The notes: a model not told the origin generated them from the letters alone. Numbered from the stretch's first letter, positions 1 through 8,601 are shown. The stretch: DNA of 64,000 nt from Allopontixanthobacter sp041552775 (GCA_041552775.1 JBFEKH010000001.1:62001-126000); one strand, 5' to 3'. Numbers and translations are program-made.

Positions 1-623
1 TTGCCGTCCGGCACGTTGCCCTGGAACGGCTCAGACAAAGCCGTATCGACAGTGCCGGGATGCAGGCCTGCGACCACTGCCTGTTTGTGCGTGCGGCCCA
101 GTTCGATGGCGAAATTCTTCAGCAGCATGTTCAGCGCGGCCTTGGATGCGCGGTAGGAATGCCAGCCGCCCATCCGGTTGTCGCCGATTGATCCTACCCG
201 CGCCGAAAGTGCTGCGAAAACTGCGCGCCGGTCCCTCGGAAACAGCGGCAGCATGTGCTTGGCAATGATTGCGGGGCCGACAGTGTTGAGCAGCAGCATT
301 TCCTGCATCGCGGCGGCCTCCAGCTTGCGAAAACTGCGCTCCGGACCGGTGCCATCGGACAGGGTCAGCACGCCGGAAGTCACGATCACGAGGTCGGGCG
401 GAGACCCCGCCATCATCTTCGCCGCTGCCGCGATCGAGGCTTCATCCGTCAGATCAAAGGCGAAGGGCCGGTTGCCTGCACGCATGGGCGCTAATCCGCT
501 GCGCGAACCAGCGTAGATCGTACCGACCCCCCGTTCCGACAAGGCCTCACACATCGCCGAACCGATCCCTCCCGAAGCGCCGAAAATCGCTGCACATTTC
601 GGGAAGTCTGCGGTGCCAGCCAT
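1..623 (-). CDS. SDR family oxidoreductase (C-terminus cut by window edge)
   Basis: This is a classical short-chain dehydrogenase/reductase running off the left edge; 207 codons are present. The Rossmann glycine motif GASGGIG is at residues 15-21, and the catalytic set is Ser145, Tyr157 and Lys161 (YRASK). The tail HPGTVDTALSEPF is typical of the C-factor/CsgA-like SDR branch. Substrate cannot be told from the sequence. The ATG at 621-623 begins MAGTADFPK just before the first beta strand. It is divergent from sdhB, with about 220 bases between the starts. Confidence 0.88.
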   Translation of the reverse strand, partial: MAGTADFPKCAAIFGASGGIGSAMCEALSERGVGTIYAGSRSGLAPMRAGNRPFAFDLTDEASIAAAAKMMAGSPPDLVIVTSGVLTLSDGTGPERSFRKLEAAAMQEMLLLNTVGPAIIAKHMLPLFPRDRRAVFAALSARVGSIGDNRMGGWHSYRASKAALNMLLKNFAIELGRTHKQAVVAGLHPGTVDTALSEPFQGNVPDG

Positions 624-776
624 GAATTGTCCTCTTGAATGCTAAGTGAAGGAACCGGATTGAAACCCTCGCAGAACCAGTGGTTCCAATATCGGTTCGG
701 GTCAATCGAGTGGGCGCAGTGTTTCCTAATCAACACCCGTTCGACAAAACTCACGTGCCATACCTGCGCCGCGCCC

Positions 777-804
777 TTGCCCTCGGCGGAATTGGCGTTA
801 GATA
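777..804 (+). promoter_or_regulatory. Candidate sigma70-type promoter of sdhB
   Basis: A TTGCCC hexamer at 777-782 and a TAGATA hexamer at 799-804 are separated by 16 bases, about 42 bases before the sdhB ATG. Both boxes match the consensus only partly, so this is a suggestion. Nothing else stands out in the 624-846 divergent gap. Confidence 0.3.
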
Positions 805-846
805 GGCACATAATACGACTGGGCACGCAGTACAGAAAGCATCCAA

Positions 847-1629
847 ATGGCCACTTTTACCCTTCCCAAGAATTCGAAAATCAATGGCAAGGGGCGCTCG
901 CATCCGGCGAATGGCGCGAAAAACGTGCAGAAATTCAAAATCTATCGTTACGATCCCGATAGCGGCGAGAATCCGCGCTATGATGATTTCGAGATCGATC
1001 TCGATGACTGCGGACCGATGGTGCTGGATGCGATCATCAAGATCAAGAACGAGATCGATCCCACGCTCACCTTCCGCCGCAGCTGCCGCGAGGGGATTTG
1101 CGGGTCCTGCGCGATGAATCTCAACGGGAAGAACGGCCTCGCCTGCACCACCGCGATGAGCGATCTGAAGGGCGATATCCGCATCACGCCGCTGCCGCAC
1201 ATGGAAGTAATCAAAGACTTGGTTCCTGATTTCACCCATTTCTACGCGCAATATGCGTCCATCCGGCCATGGCTGCAGACAGTCAGCACCACGCCTTCGG
1301 GCAAGGAACGCCTGCAGACCCCGGAACAGCGCGAGCAGTTGGACGGATTGTACGAGTGTATCCTGTGCGCGTGCTGTTCGACCGCATGCCCATCGTATTG
1401 GTGGAATTCGGACAAGTTCCTCGGCCCAGCGATCCTGCTTCAGGCATATCGCTGGCTGGCCGATAGCCGCGATGAAATGACCGGCGAGCGGCTGGACGAT
1501 CTGGAAGATCCGTTCAAGCTGTACCGCTGCCACACGATCATGAACTGCGCCAATGTCTGTCCCAAGGGTCTCAGCCCGGCAAAGGCAATCGCCGAAACCA
1601 AGAAGATGATGGCCGAACGGCATATCTGA
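847..1629 (+). CDS. sdhB: Succinate dehydrogenase iron-sulfur subunit
   Basis: This is the electron-transfer subunit of respiratory complex II. It carries electrons from the FAD of SdhA to the membrane quinone site through three Fe-S clusters. The 260 residues match the family length. The 2Fe-2S ligands are Cys80, Cys85, Cys88 and Cys100. The 4Fe-4S and 3Fe-4S ligands fall in CILCACCSTAC (171-181) and CHTIMNCANVC (228-238). The first 25 residues are a basic extension seen in many alphaproteobacteria. The gene heads a run with a thioesterase (3-base gap) and zapE. The sdhC, sdhD and sdhA genes are not next to it: its upstream neighbour is a divergent SDR gene. Confidence 0.97.
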   Translation: MATFTLPKNSKINGKGRSHPANGAKNVQKFKIYRYDPDSGENPRYDDFEIDLDDCGPMVLDAIIKIKNEIDPTLTFRRSCREGICGSCAMNLNGKNGLACTTAMSDLKGDIRITPLPHMEVIKDLVPDFTHFYAQYASIRPWLQTVSTTPSGKERLQTPEQREQLDGLYECILCACCSTACPSYWWNSDKFLGPAILLQAYRWLADSRDEMTGERLDDLEDPFKLYRCHTIMNCANVCPKGLSPAKAIAETKKMMAERHI

Positions 1630-1632
1630 TCC

Positions 1633-2088
1633 GTGCCGGATGATGACAAGCATTTCGAATATCGGGAACATCCCGCCCATCCCGGCTGGTTTACCTGGAA
1701 TTTGCGCGACCAGACCCGCTTCAATGCGGTAGTCATGGGCGAGCTGATCGTGCGCACGGAAGGCGACAAATGCCGCCTGCGGATGTTTCCTGAACGCAAG
1801 CACACCAATTTGCAGGAAATGATCCACGGGGCGACCACGCTGTCGCTGATCGACATTTCGCTGTTCGCCGCCATGCGCACGCTGACCACGGGTGAGCCTG
1901 GCCCTGCGGTTACGCTGGAACTGTCCACCCAGTTCATCGGCGCGGGCAAGGTGGACGAACCGCTCGATGCCGTGGTGACGATTGTGCGGGAAACCGGGCG
2001 GCTGCTGTTCCTGCGCGGCGATGTCGAGCAGGGCGAACACAAGGTCGCCGCCTATTCCGGCATTGTCCGGAAAGCCTCGAAAAAGTGA
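1633..2088 (+). CDS. PaaI-type hotdog-fold thioesterase
   Basis: This is a 151-residue hotdog protein of the PaaI/acyl-CoA thioesterase superfamily, with the pattern N-x4-HG-x-TLSLID at about 61-73. In the family this segment carries the His-Gly start of the central helix and an acidic catalytic residue. It probably cleaves an acyl-CoA in the cytosol; the substrate is unknown. The start is GTG at 1633, three bases after the sdhB stop. No ATG lies near the first conserved residues, so this start is the best choice. It is likely co-transcribed with sdhB and zapE. Confidence 0.85.
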   Translation: MPDDDKHFEYREHPAHPGWFTWNLRDQTRFNAVVMGELIVRTEGDKCRLRMFPERKHTNLQEMIHGATTLSLIDISLFAAMRTLTTGEPGPAVTLELSTQFIGAGKVDEPLDAVVTIVRETGRLLFLRGDVEQGEHKVAAYSGIVRKASKK

Positions 2089-2098
2089 CGCTTCAGTT

Positions 2099-3211
2099 AT
2101 GAGCGTTACTATGTCACGCTATGATGAATTAGTTGCGGCGGGCGAATTGCGGCCCGATCCGCAGCAACGCGATGCCGCGCGAAAGCTGGCAGCGCTACGG
2201 GAACAGCTGGTTGTAGAATCCAGAAAAGGCCCCTTCTCCAGACTTTTAGGCAAATCGAAACCGCCCCGCGGGGTTTATCTGTGGGGCGGGGTCGGTCGCG
2301 GCAAGTCGATGCTGATGGATCTTTTTCATGAAGCATTGGCCATCGAAGGCAAGCGCCGGGTCCACTTCCACGCCTTCATGCTGGAAGTCCATGTCCGGCT
2401 GCACAAGGAACGGCAAAACGAAAGCGGCGACCCGATCGCTCCGGTTGCGGCCAAGATAGCCAAGGGCCTGCGCTGCCTCGCCTTTGACGAAATGGTGGTG
2501 AACAACAGCGCCGATGCCATGATCATGAGCCGGCTGTTCCGCGCCCTGATCGTGGACCACGGCATCACTGTCGTCACGACTTCCAACCGCCCGCCGCAGG
2601 ATCTTTATAAGGACGGGCTGAACCGCGAACATTTCCTGCCCTTCATCGAGCTGATCAAAAATCGTCTCGACGTAATCCCCCTCAACGGCCCGACCGATTA
2701 CCGGCTGGAGCGGTTGGGAGGCATCGACAGTTGGCATACCCCCATTGGCGATGAAGCTACGGCGCAACTGCGCGAGGTATTTTTTCGTCTGACCGACTAC
2801 ACCCCCGACGATGCCCAGAACGTACCGTCTGGCGAACTGGATCTGGGCGGCGGACGCAAACTGCTTGTCCCCAAATCGCTCAAGGGCGTGGCGGTGTTCA
2901 GTTTCAAGCGTCTGTGCCGCGAGGCCCGCGGGGCGGCGGATTACCTCGCCATTGCCCAGACCTATCACACGGTAATCATCGTCGGCATTCCGGTGCTGGG
3001 GCCCGATGACCGAAATGAAGCTGCGCGTTTCGTGACCTTGATCGATGCGCTATATGAATACCGGGTCAAGCTATTTGCATCCGCTGCTGCCGAACCAGCC
3101 GAACTATACCAGTTTGGTGACGGCAGTTTCGAATTCGAACGTACGGCCAGCCGGTTGATGGAGATGCAGAGCGCGGAATACATGGCGCTGGGTCACGGCG
3201 CCGAGGGTTGA
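2099..3211 (+). CDS. zapE: Cell division protein ZapE (AFG1-like ATPase)
   Basis: This is an AFG1/ZapE-family ATPase of 370 residues. In Escherichia coli ZapE associates with the Z-ring, and the mitochondrial homologue AFG1/LACE1 acts on respiratory-chain subunits. Walker A is GGVGRGKS at 63-70 and Walker B is LRCLAFDEM at about 124-132. The ATG at 2099 is preferred over in-frame upstream codons that overlap the thioesterase; ATG at 2111 is also possible. The sdhB-zapE neighbourhood fits the respiratory link known for AFG1. A palindrome overlaps the stop codon. Confidence 0.92.
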   Translation: MSVTMSRYDELVAAGELRPDPQQRDAARKLAALREQLVVESRKGPFSRLLGKSKPPRGVYLWGGVGRGKSMLMDLFHEALAIEGKRRVHFHAFMLEVHVRLHKERQNESGDPIAPVAAKIAKGLRCLAFDEMVVNNSADAMIMSRLFRALIVDHGITVVTTSNRPPQDLYKDGLNREHFLPFIELIKNRLDVIPLNGPTDYRLERLGGIDSWHTPIGDEATAQLREVFFRLTDYTPDDAQNVPSGELDLGGGRKLLVPKSLKGVAVFSFKRLCREARGAADYLAIAQTYHTVIIVGIPVLGPDDRNEAARFVTLIDALYEYRVKLFASAAAEPAELYQFGDGSFEFERTASRLMEMQSAEYMALGHGAEG

Positions 3212-3218
3212 AACCCTC
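3203..3218 (+). repeat. Perfect inverted repeat across the zapE stop codon
   Basis: GAGGGTT-GA-AACCCTC is a 7-2-7 dyad, and the zapE stop codon TGA (3209-3211) lies at its centre. The two-base loop is too tight for a good RNA hairpin, so a DNA-binding site is as likely as a terminator. A second dyad begins eight bases further on. Confidence 0.45.
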
Positions 3219-3225
3219 CGCCGCC

Positions 3226-3240
3226 CACCCAAATTGGGTG
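3226..3240 (+). promoter_or_regulatory. Palindrome upstream of the pirin gene (candidate operator)
   Basis: CACCCAA-A-TTGGGTG is a 15-base odd palindrome with perfect 7-base arms, 26 bases before the pirin ATG. There is no T-run after it. Its symmetry and place suit a repressor or activator site for the pirin gene better than a terminator for zapE. Confidence 0.4.
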
Positions 3241-3265
3241 CAGTTCCGGCGATAACATCCCGCCG

Positions 3266-3979
3266 ATGCAGGAAAATATGATGATCGATATCAGGCCTTT
3301 TGCCTCACTCGGGGCAGCAGACCATGGCTGGCTCGATGCCCGCCACCACTTCAGTTTTGCGTCCTATCATGATCCGGATCGGGTCCATTGGGGGCAAATA
3401 CGCGTCTGGAATGATGATACAATCGCAGCGCACAGCGGCTTTCCACCGCATGCGCACGACAATATGGAAATCGTGACCTTCGTCCGAAGCGGCGCGATCA
3501 CCCACAAGGATTCTCTCGGCAATATGGGCCGGACGGGTGCAGGCGACGTGCAGGTGATGAGCGCCGGCAGCGGGATCACCCACGCGGAATACAATGTCGA
3601 GGACGAAGCGACCACACTGTTCCAGATCTGGATTATCCCGGATCAGGTCGGCGGCGCGCCGTCATGGGGACAGCGCGAATTCCCGCGCGGCGAACGCGCC
3701 GGACAGTGGGAAGTTCTCGCCAGCGGGAATCCGGAAACTGACGGCGCACTAACGATCCGCGCCGATGCCAAGATCGTCGCGGCCACTTTGGCGGCGGGGG
3801 ACAGCGCAACCTATTCCGCCGATCCCGCGCGTCACCAATATCTGGTTGCCCCCGCTGGCAGGATCCGTGTCAACGGCGTAGAGGCACAGCCGCGCGATGG
3901 GATTGCCATCACGGGTGAAACCGACATTACCGTGGAAGCGATTGAAGACGCCGAACTGGTGATGGTAGACGCCCGCTAA
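3266..3979 (+). CDS. Pirin family protein (YhhW-like quercetinase fold)
   Basis: This is a bicupin of the pirin family, 237 residues, the usual YhhW/YhaK size. The N-terminal cupin shows the metal-binding pattern HAHDNMEIVTFV at about 62-73 followed by THAEYN near 111-116, which supplies the remaining His and Glu. Characterised homologues bind Fe(II) and some oxidise quercetin in vitro. The true role here is unknown. Two in-frame Met codons follow at residues 5 and 6, so the start may be a few codons later. It is a single gene that converges on the RpfF-like gene. Confidence 0.92.
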   Translation: MQENMMIDIRPFASLGAADHGWLDARHHFSFASYHDPDRVHWGQIRVWNDDTIAAHSGFPPHAHDNMEIVTFVRSGAITHKDSLGNMGRTGAGDVQVMSAGSGITHAEYNVEDEATTLFQIWIIPDQVGGAPSWGQREFPRGERAGQWEVLASGNPETDGALTIRADAKIVAATLAAGDSATYSADPARHQYLVAPAGRIRVNGVEAQPRDGIAITGETDITVEAIEDAELVMVDAR

Positions 3980-4011
3980 GGCGCGGACACCATCATATCA
4001 GGCCCAAAAAA

Positions 4012-4929
4012 CTAGGCGGCGTCGGCAAGTCTTTGCTGCGCCGCCGCCAACCGGGTCATCACTTTGAGGTCCTGTTCGCGTAGTTGCAGAGCGGCATCGG
4101 CCCACAACTCGGTGATCCGGTTGAGCTCGCTCAGCTCCAGATTCCACACTGCTTTTGTCGCCCTGCGCGAATTTACCAGCCCGGCATGGCGGCGATCGGA
4201 TTTTTTGATGAATTCGCGGGTGGCATTCAGCCCGTCGCCATTTTCAGCCAGCTGATGGACGATGCCGAGATCGTACATCGCTTCAGCCGTATAGGTCTTG
4301 TTGGATACGATCAGCCGGTCCGCCATCGCACTGCCCAGCTTGCGGGTCAGCAAGGCATGTGCGCCCATCCCGGGGAACAGGCCGAACATGACTTCGGGCA
4401 GACCGAAGGTTGCGCCGCGTTCGGCGATGATGTAATCGAACGACAGCAACGCTTCAAAACCGCCGCCAAGTGCAGCGCCTTCGACGAGACCGATGGTGAG
4501 CATCGGAATGTCCAGTGTCTGGATATTCCGATGCAGGATTTCACAGCAGCGATGGCCGTAATGCACCAGGCCTGCGCGGTCTCGCTCGGCGATCAATTTA
4601 TGGAACAATTTGAGATCACCGCCGAAACAGAACACTCCCGGCGCCCGGCTGCCCAGAACCAGGTACCGCAGTGGCACCTTCCCGTGACCGAAGCCTTCCG
4701 AAATCAGGCGTTGCCAGCTCTCGAAATCGGCCAGCATGTTCGGTGTGAAACTGGGCCGGCCGTCCGGCCGCATGTAGCTCCACAAGACTTCGAATTCATC
4801 GTCGTAGAGGACATCCAGCTCACCAAGCGCCAGCAATTCTTCCGGGATCGCAGCATGAACTGCGCTTTCCGCAACAAGATCATCGCCGCCGCTACCGAAA
4901 CTCATTATGGAATTTGCACTGCTATCCAT
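4012..4929 (-). CDS. rpfF: RpfF-like DSF synthase (crotonase fold)
   Basis: This is a 305-residue crotonase-superfamily protein closely resembling RpfF. RpfF makes cis-2-unsaturated fatty-acid signals (DSF, diffusible signal factor) from 3-hydroxyacyl-ACP by dehydration and thioester cleavage. The oxyanion segments FCFGGDL (100-106) and EGAALGGGFEA (150-160) are present. The two catalytic glutamates fall at 159 (GGFEA) and 179 (GLPEV). Their 20-residue spacing equals that of Glu141/Glu161 in the Xanthomonas enzyme. The C-terminal MTRLAAAQQR helix is also RpfF-like. The ATG at 4929 is preferred over an in-frame ATG at 5019 because a G-rich ribosome site precedes it and the length then fits the family. 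No rpfC or rpfG is in the window. Confidence 0.85.
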   Translation of the reverse strand: MDSSANSIMSFGSGGDDLVAESAVHAAIPEELLALGELDVLYDDEFEVLWSYMRPDGRPSFTPNMLADFESWQRLISEGFGHGKVPLRYLVLGSRAPGVFCFGGDLKLFHKLIAERDRAGLVHYGHRCCEILHRNIQTLDIPMLTIGLVEGAALGGGFEALLSFDYIIAERGATFGLPEVMFGLFPGMGAHALLTRKLGSAMADRLIVSNKTYTAEAMYDLGIVHQLAENGDGLNATREFIKKSDRRHAGLVNSRRATKAVWNLELSELNRITELWADAALQLREQDLKVMTRLAAAQQRLADAA

Positions 4930-5021
4930 TGTCTTCAGTTGCCCCCCTAAAGCGCGCTGCCTAACTGGGATTTGCGACCCCTCAGCACTGTAACATATGA
5001 ACTTTTCTTCTTCTTGCATGA

Positions 5022-5037
5022 ATCTAGGCTGCTAGAT
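5022..5037 (-). promoter_or_regulatory. Dyad ATCTAG-N4-CTAGAT upstream of the RpfF-like gene
   Basis: This is a perfect 6-4-6 dyad built on CTAG, about 95 bases before the preferred start. Part of it, CTAGGCTGC (5024-5032), recurs inverted as GCAGCCTAG at 5115-5123 in the same 200-base gap. It is a candidate operator; no factor can be named. Confidence 0.35.
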
Positions 5038-5130
5038 ACTTGCTTGGCAATCAAATAATTCCGAGGTCAAACAGCGACATGTCCCGCTTCAGGCCAAAAG
5101 ATGGTCGGCCATGAGCAGCCTAGGGAGGGG

Positions 5131-7029
5131 TCAAGCGGATAAACCAAGATTTTCCACTGCCCGGTCCAGCATAAGTAATTGCCACAATAATCGGGCGTGG
5201 TCGCTCCGTCCCGAGATATGCTCTTCGGCCAGGGCTGAAAGGCGTTTCGAATCAAACCATCCGGTGCGCGCCAACGCCGCGCTGGAGCCAATCGCGCGGG
5301 CCTGTCCTGCCAATGGTCCGCGCAGCCACTGGGCCAACGGGGTCACGAATCCCTGTTTCTGGCGGTAGAGAATATTGTCCGGCAAGTGCCGTTCCATCGT
5401 ATGTTTGAGCAGCCATTTGCCTTGCCGTCCGCGGATGCGTTCGCGGTGCGGCAATGTGGCAGCGAATTCGATCAACCGGTGATCGAGCAGCGGCTCGCGC
5501 GCTTCCAGCCCAACGGCCATACTGGTCCGATCAACCTTGGTCAGGATATCGCCGGGGAGCCAGAATTTCATGTCGGCATATTGCGCGCGGTCCAGTCCCG
5601 AACGGGCCGGGGCATCACGCATCATCTTGATCAGTGGATCTTCTGCACGGTAATCGCCTCGGACCTTCAGGAAGGCATCGGAATAAAGCGCCTGACGTAA
5701 TTCAGGCGGAATGACGGAGAGGCCCCGCGCATATCCTTCCTCGCCGCTGGCAGCGAGCGCCAATAGCGTAGATTTCGCCCGGAACACCTGCGGCGCCCAA
5801 TCGGCTTTGGGCCATATCTTTCCAAGAGTTCCAAACATCTGCGCGCGCAGGAACGAAGGTAGCACTGCCCTCGCCTGTTCCTCACGTGCGTGAAACACCT
5901 GGCGGCGGTAACCGGCAAACGCCTCGTCCGCCCCGTCACCTGACAGGGCCACTGTGACATTCTCCCGCGCTAGTTCACACACCCGCAATGTCGGCAAGGC
6001 GGAGGCATCGGCGAACGGCTCATCGAAAATTCCCGCAATCCGATCAATCGCGCTGAAATCATCGGGATCGACCATCCGGCTGCGGTGATCGGTGCCAAAC
6101 ATCTGCGCCACCTGCTCGGCGTATCCGGTTTCATCTAGTGCAGCCACGTCGAAGCCGATGGAACAGGTTCGCACCGGTTCGCGGCTTGCCTCAGCCATCA
6201 GGGCAACGACGCTGGAACTATCGACCCCGCCTGACAGGAAAGCGCCCAGCGGCACGTCCGAAATCATCCGCGAAGTTACGCCATTGCGCAGATGATGCAG
6301 CAATTCGGCGGACAAATCGGCGGTCGAGCCCTTGGCCCGCTTGGCAAAGCTGACGTCCCACCACTGCACCGGCGCGGGCGGCGGAGTGCCATGTTTGAGC
6401 AACCGGTAATGTCCGGAGGGCAGTTTCTCGACGCCCTTCAGGAAGGACCGGTGATCGGGCACATATCCCCAGGTGAGGTAATCCTCCACCGCTAGAGGAT
6501 CGGCTTCCCGCCGCAGCAATGGATGCGCTAGCAAGCCTTTCAGTTCGGAGGCAAAGGCGATGCTGCCATCGCTCAGCCGCGCGGTGAACAGCGGCTTTAC
6601 CCCCATCCGGTCGCGCCCCAGGAACAGTTCACGCGTTTCGCGGTCATACAGCGCAAAAGCGAACATGCCGTGCAGCCGGTCGAGGCATTTTACGCCCCAT
6701 TTCTGGTATGCAGCCAGGATGACTTCCGTGTCACCCTCGGTATTGAACTGCGCGCCCATCGCGGCAAGTTCGCGCCGTAATTCGCCGAAATTGTAAATCT
6801 CGCCATTGAACACGATAACCGCGCGGCCATCAGCAGAATGCATCGGCTGGGGGGAGCCTTCAAGGTCGATGATCGACAGGCGGCGGTGACCCAGCCCTAC
6901 GCCCGGTGCCGTCCACACACCGGCGCCATCGGGGCCGCGATGGGCAATTGCATCGCACATCCGTTCGACCCGCACTGGATCGACTGGCTTGGGCGTCTCA
7001 TAATGGAAAATACCAGCAATTCCGCACAT
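5131..7029 (-). CDS. XrtA-associated asparagine synthase-like amidotransferase
   Basis: This is a class II glutamine amidotransferase joined to an asparagine-synthetase domain, 632 residues. Cys2 after the initiator Met is the glutaminase nucleophile (MCGIAG). RGPDG (31-35) and the NGEIYN strand (75-80) complete that domain. The ATP pyrophosphatase loop SGGVDSS is at 266-272. It fits the amidotransferase subfamily tied to exosortase A loci, thought to amidate a sugar acid or peptide in the exopolysaccharide. It is the last gene of the minus-strand XrtA run, nine bases after the exosortase gene. True AsnB function cannot be excluded. Confidence 0.92.
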   Translation of the reverse strand: MCGIAGIFHYETPKPVDPVRVERMCDAIAHRGPDGAGVWTAPGVGLGHRRLSIIDLEGSPQPMHSADGRAVIVFNGEIYNFGELRRELAAMGAQFNTEGDTEVILAAYQKWGVKCLDRLHGMFAFALYDRETRELFLGRDRMGVKPLFTARLSDGSIAFASELKGLLAHPLLRREADPLAVEDYLTWGYVPDHRSFLKGVEKLPSGHYRLLKHGTPPPAPVQWWDVSFAKRAKGSTADLSAELLHHLRNGVTSRMISDVPLGAFLSGGVDSSSVVALMAEASREPVRTCSIGFDVAALDETGYAEQVAQMFGTDHRSRMVDPDDFSAIDRIAGIFDEPFADASALPTLRVCELARENVTVALSGDGADEAFAGYRRQVFHAREEQARAVLPSFLRAQMFGTLGKIWPKADWAPQVFRAKSTLLALAASGEEGYARGLSVIPPELRQALYSDAFLKVRGDYRAEDPLIKMMRDAPARSGLDRAQYADMKFWLPGDILTKVDRTSMAVGLEAREPLLDHRLIEFAATLPHRERIRGRQGKWLLKHTMERHLPDNILYRQKQGFVTPLAQWLRGPLAGQARAIGSSAALARTGWFDSKRLSALAEEHISGRSDHARLLWQLLMLDRAVENLGLSA

Positions 7030-7038
7030 GGCCGCGCT

Positions 7039-8601
7039 CTAACGAAGTCCGGCGATACGGTCCATCCATTCGCCTTCATCGCCGATATCCTTGCGAAATA
7101 CGGCGATGGAGTCTGCGGCGTTCCGGCCTTCGACCTGTTCGGCGGAAAGAATGGCCAGGATGGTCGGTTCGCCCCGGAGCAGCAACCGGTTCTGCATCGT
7201 CGCCAGTTTCAGCCGGACGGTGCTTCCGGTGGTGAGCGTTCCGGTGCGGTAGGATGTTTCAGCCAGCCGTTTGACCTGTCCGAACGCAAGCAGATAATCG
7301 GCCTGCGCCCCGGCATTGGATAGACCCGGTTCCAGCCAGCGCCACGGTGTGTCGGGGGTCAAGGCACCTTCGCCAAATGCGCTGGCTTCGCGGCCATCCC
7401 CCTGCCCCGAATAAACCGCGATGAAAACGTCGACTTCCTGCCCGGTGCCATTGCGGTACCGGCCCAGAAGGCGATGCTCCGCGCCTGATGCCCGGGGTTC
7501 CCATGCAGCGTTGGGAGCATAATCGACCAGTTTCCAGCCGGATACACTGGGAAGGGAAATCTGTTCGGGAACATTCGCCTCCACACCGGAAGCCCACACG
7601 CCCCACAACGAAAACACCAGTCCGAGACCCAATATCCCGCCCAGCGCCCGGTTGCCGCGCATGGTCAGGTTCGACAATGCGGCCAGCATTGGCGAGCGTT
7701 CCAGCGCGGCGATATCCGGACCCAGATCATCGGGCGAACGGTCAAACCAGCGCCATGCCGCAGCCAGCAATATGAACACCACCAGCGCAAAGAAAATCCA
7801 GCCGTAGAATATGTGATCGAACCCAACGGCGAATTCCACGCCCTGGCTTTGCGCGATAAAGATCGTGCCCCACGCCCGCACGCCATTGGCCAGGATCGGC
7901 AGGATAACGGCGGCGGCAAGGAACAGTACTCGCCGTTTCCAACTCCGAAAACAGGTATGTGCCACCAAGGCCCCCAGCGCAATCATCGCGACCAGGAATT
8001 TGACCCCGGAACAGGCCTCGGCAACCTCAAACAGCCCGGCGGGAGTGTCAATGAACACGCCCTCGATCACGGCGGGAATACCGCTCAAATGGGTTAGCGC
8101 GATAACCAGCTTGGCGGTCATCATCTGCAACCCGGGTACCAGTTCATCGCCGAACGGAACAAGAAACAGCATGAAGCCAAGCGGGAACAAGATCGCGGCA
8201 GACACCCGCGGTCCGAGCAACGTCAGGATGCTGGCCTGCAGCATCGCAACCGCGCCCAGCTGGCTGGCGGAATTGACCCCGGCAATCGTGCCGAGCAGCC
8301 ACAGGAACAGCGATCCGGCGATGGCAACCATGCCCGGCCACCACGGCGCAGGCGTAAGGCGTGCCAGTTCTGCGCGGCGAACCCAGACTAGCCAACCGCC
8401 AATGGCCGGCACGAACAGCACGTGGTTATAGGTGGAAATGTTCCACCATTTGTCCGCCATCGTCGCCCAGTCATGCAGTGTCAGGCCGATCAGACCCGCC
8501 CATGCCAGCGCGAGCCTGGCCAGCGGAAAGCGCCAGGCCTGCGGAATGCGGCTCAGCAATGCGGCATTGCGCAAGTTACCGAGCGAGGCTTCACGCGGCA
8601 T
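7039..8601 (-). CDS. xrtA: Exosortase A with C-terminal EpsI domain
   Basis: This is a polytopic inner-membrane exosortase, the predicted transpeptidase that cleaves PEP-CTERM sorting signals. With the ATG at 8601 it has 520 residues and about eight membrane segments. The catalytic set is Cys197 (EACSGVK), Arg242 (NGVRAWG) and His263 (DHIFYGW). After about residue 300 comes a periplasmic EpsI-type domain, so exosortase and EpsI are one polypeptide here. Earlier in-frame ATGs at 8616, 8631 and 8706 exist; 8601 gives the smallest overlap (11 bases) with the upstream glycosyltransferase gene. No PEP-CTERM substrate is visible in this window. Confidence 0.93.
   Translation of the reverse strand: MPREASLGNLRNAALLSRIPQAWRFPLARLALAWAGLIGLTLHDWATMADKWWNISTYNHVLFVPAIGGWLVWVRRAELARLTPAPWWPGMVAIAGSLFLWLLGTIAGVNSASQLGAVAMLQASILTLLGPRVSAAILFPLGFMLFLVPFGDELVPGLQMMTAKLVIALTHLSGIPAVIEGVFIDTPAGLFEVAEACSGVKFLVAMIALGALVAHTCFRSWKRRVLFLAAAVILPILANGVRAWGTIFIAQSQGVEFAVGFDHIFYGWIFFALVVFILLAAAWRWFDRSPDDLGPDIAALERSPMLAALSNLTMRGNRALGGILGLGLVFSLWGVWASGVEANVPEQISLPSVSGWKLVDYAPNAAWEPRASGAEHRLLGRYRNGTGQEVDVFIAVYSGQGDGREASAFGEGALTPDTPWRWLEPGLSNAGAQADYLLAFGQVKRLAETSYRTGTLTTGSTVRLKLATMQNRLLLRGEPTILAILSAEQVEGRNAADSIAVFRKDIGDEGEWMDRIAGLR

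Noticed and set aside
751..2040. 429-codon open frame antisense to sdhB and the thioesterase gene
   Set aside because: Both genes on the plus strand are clear; the antisense product looks random.
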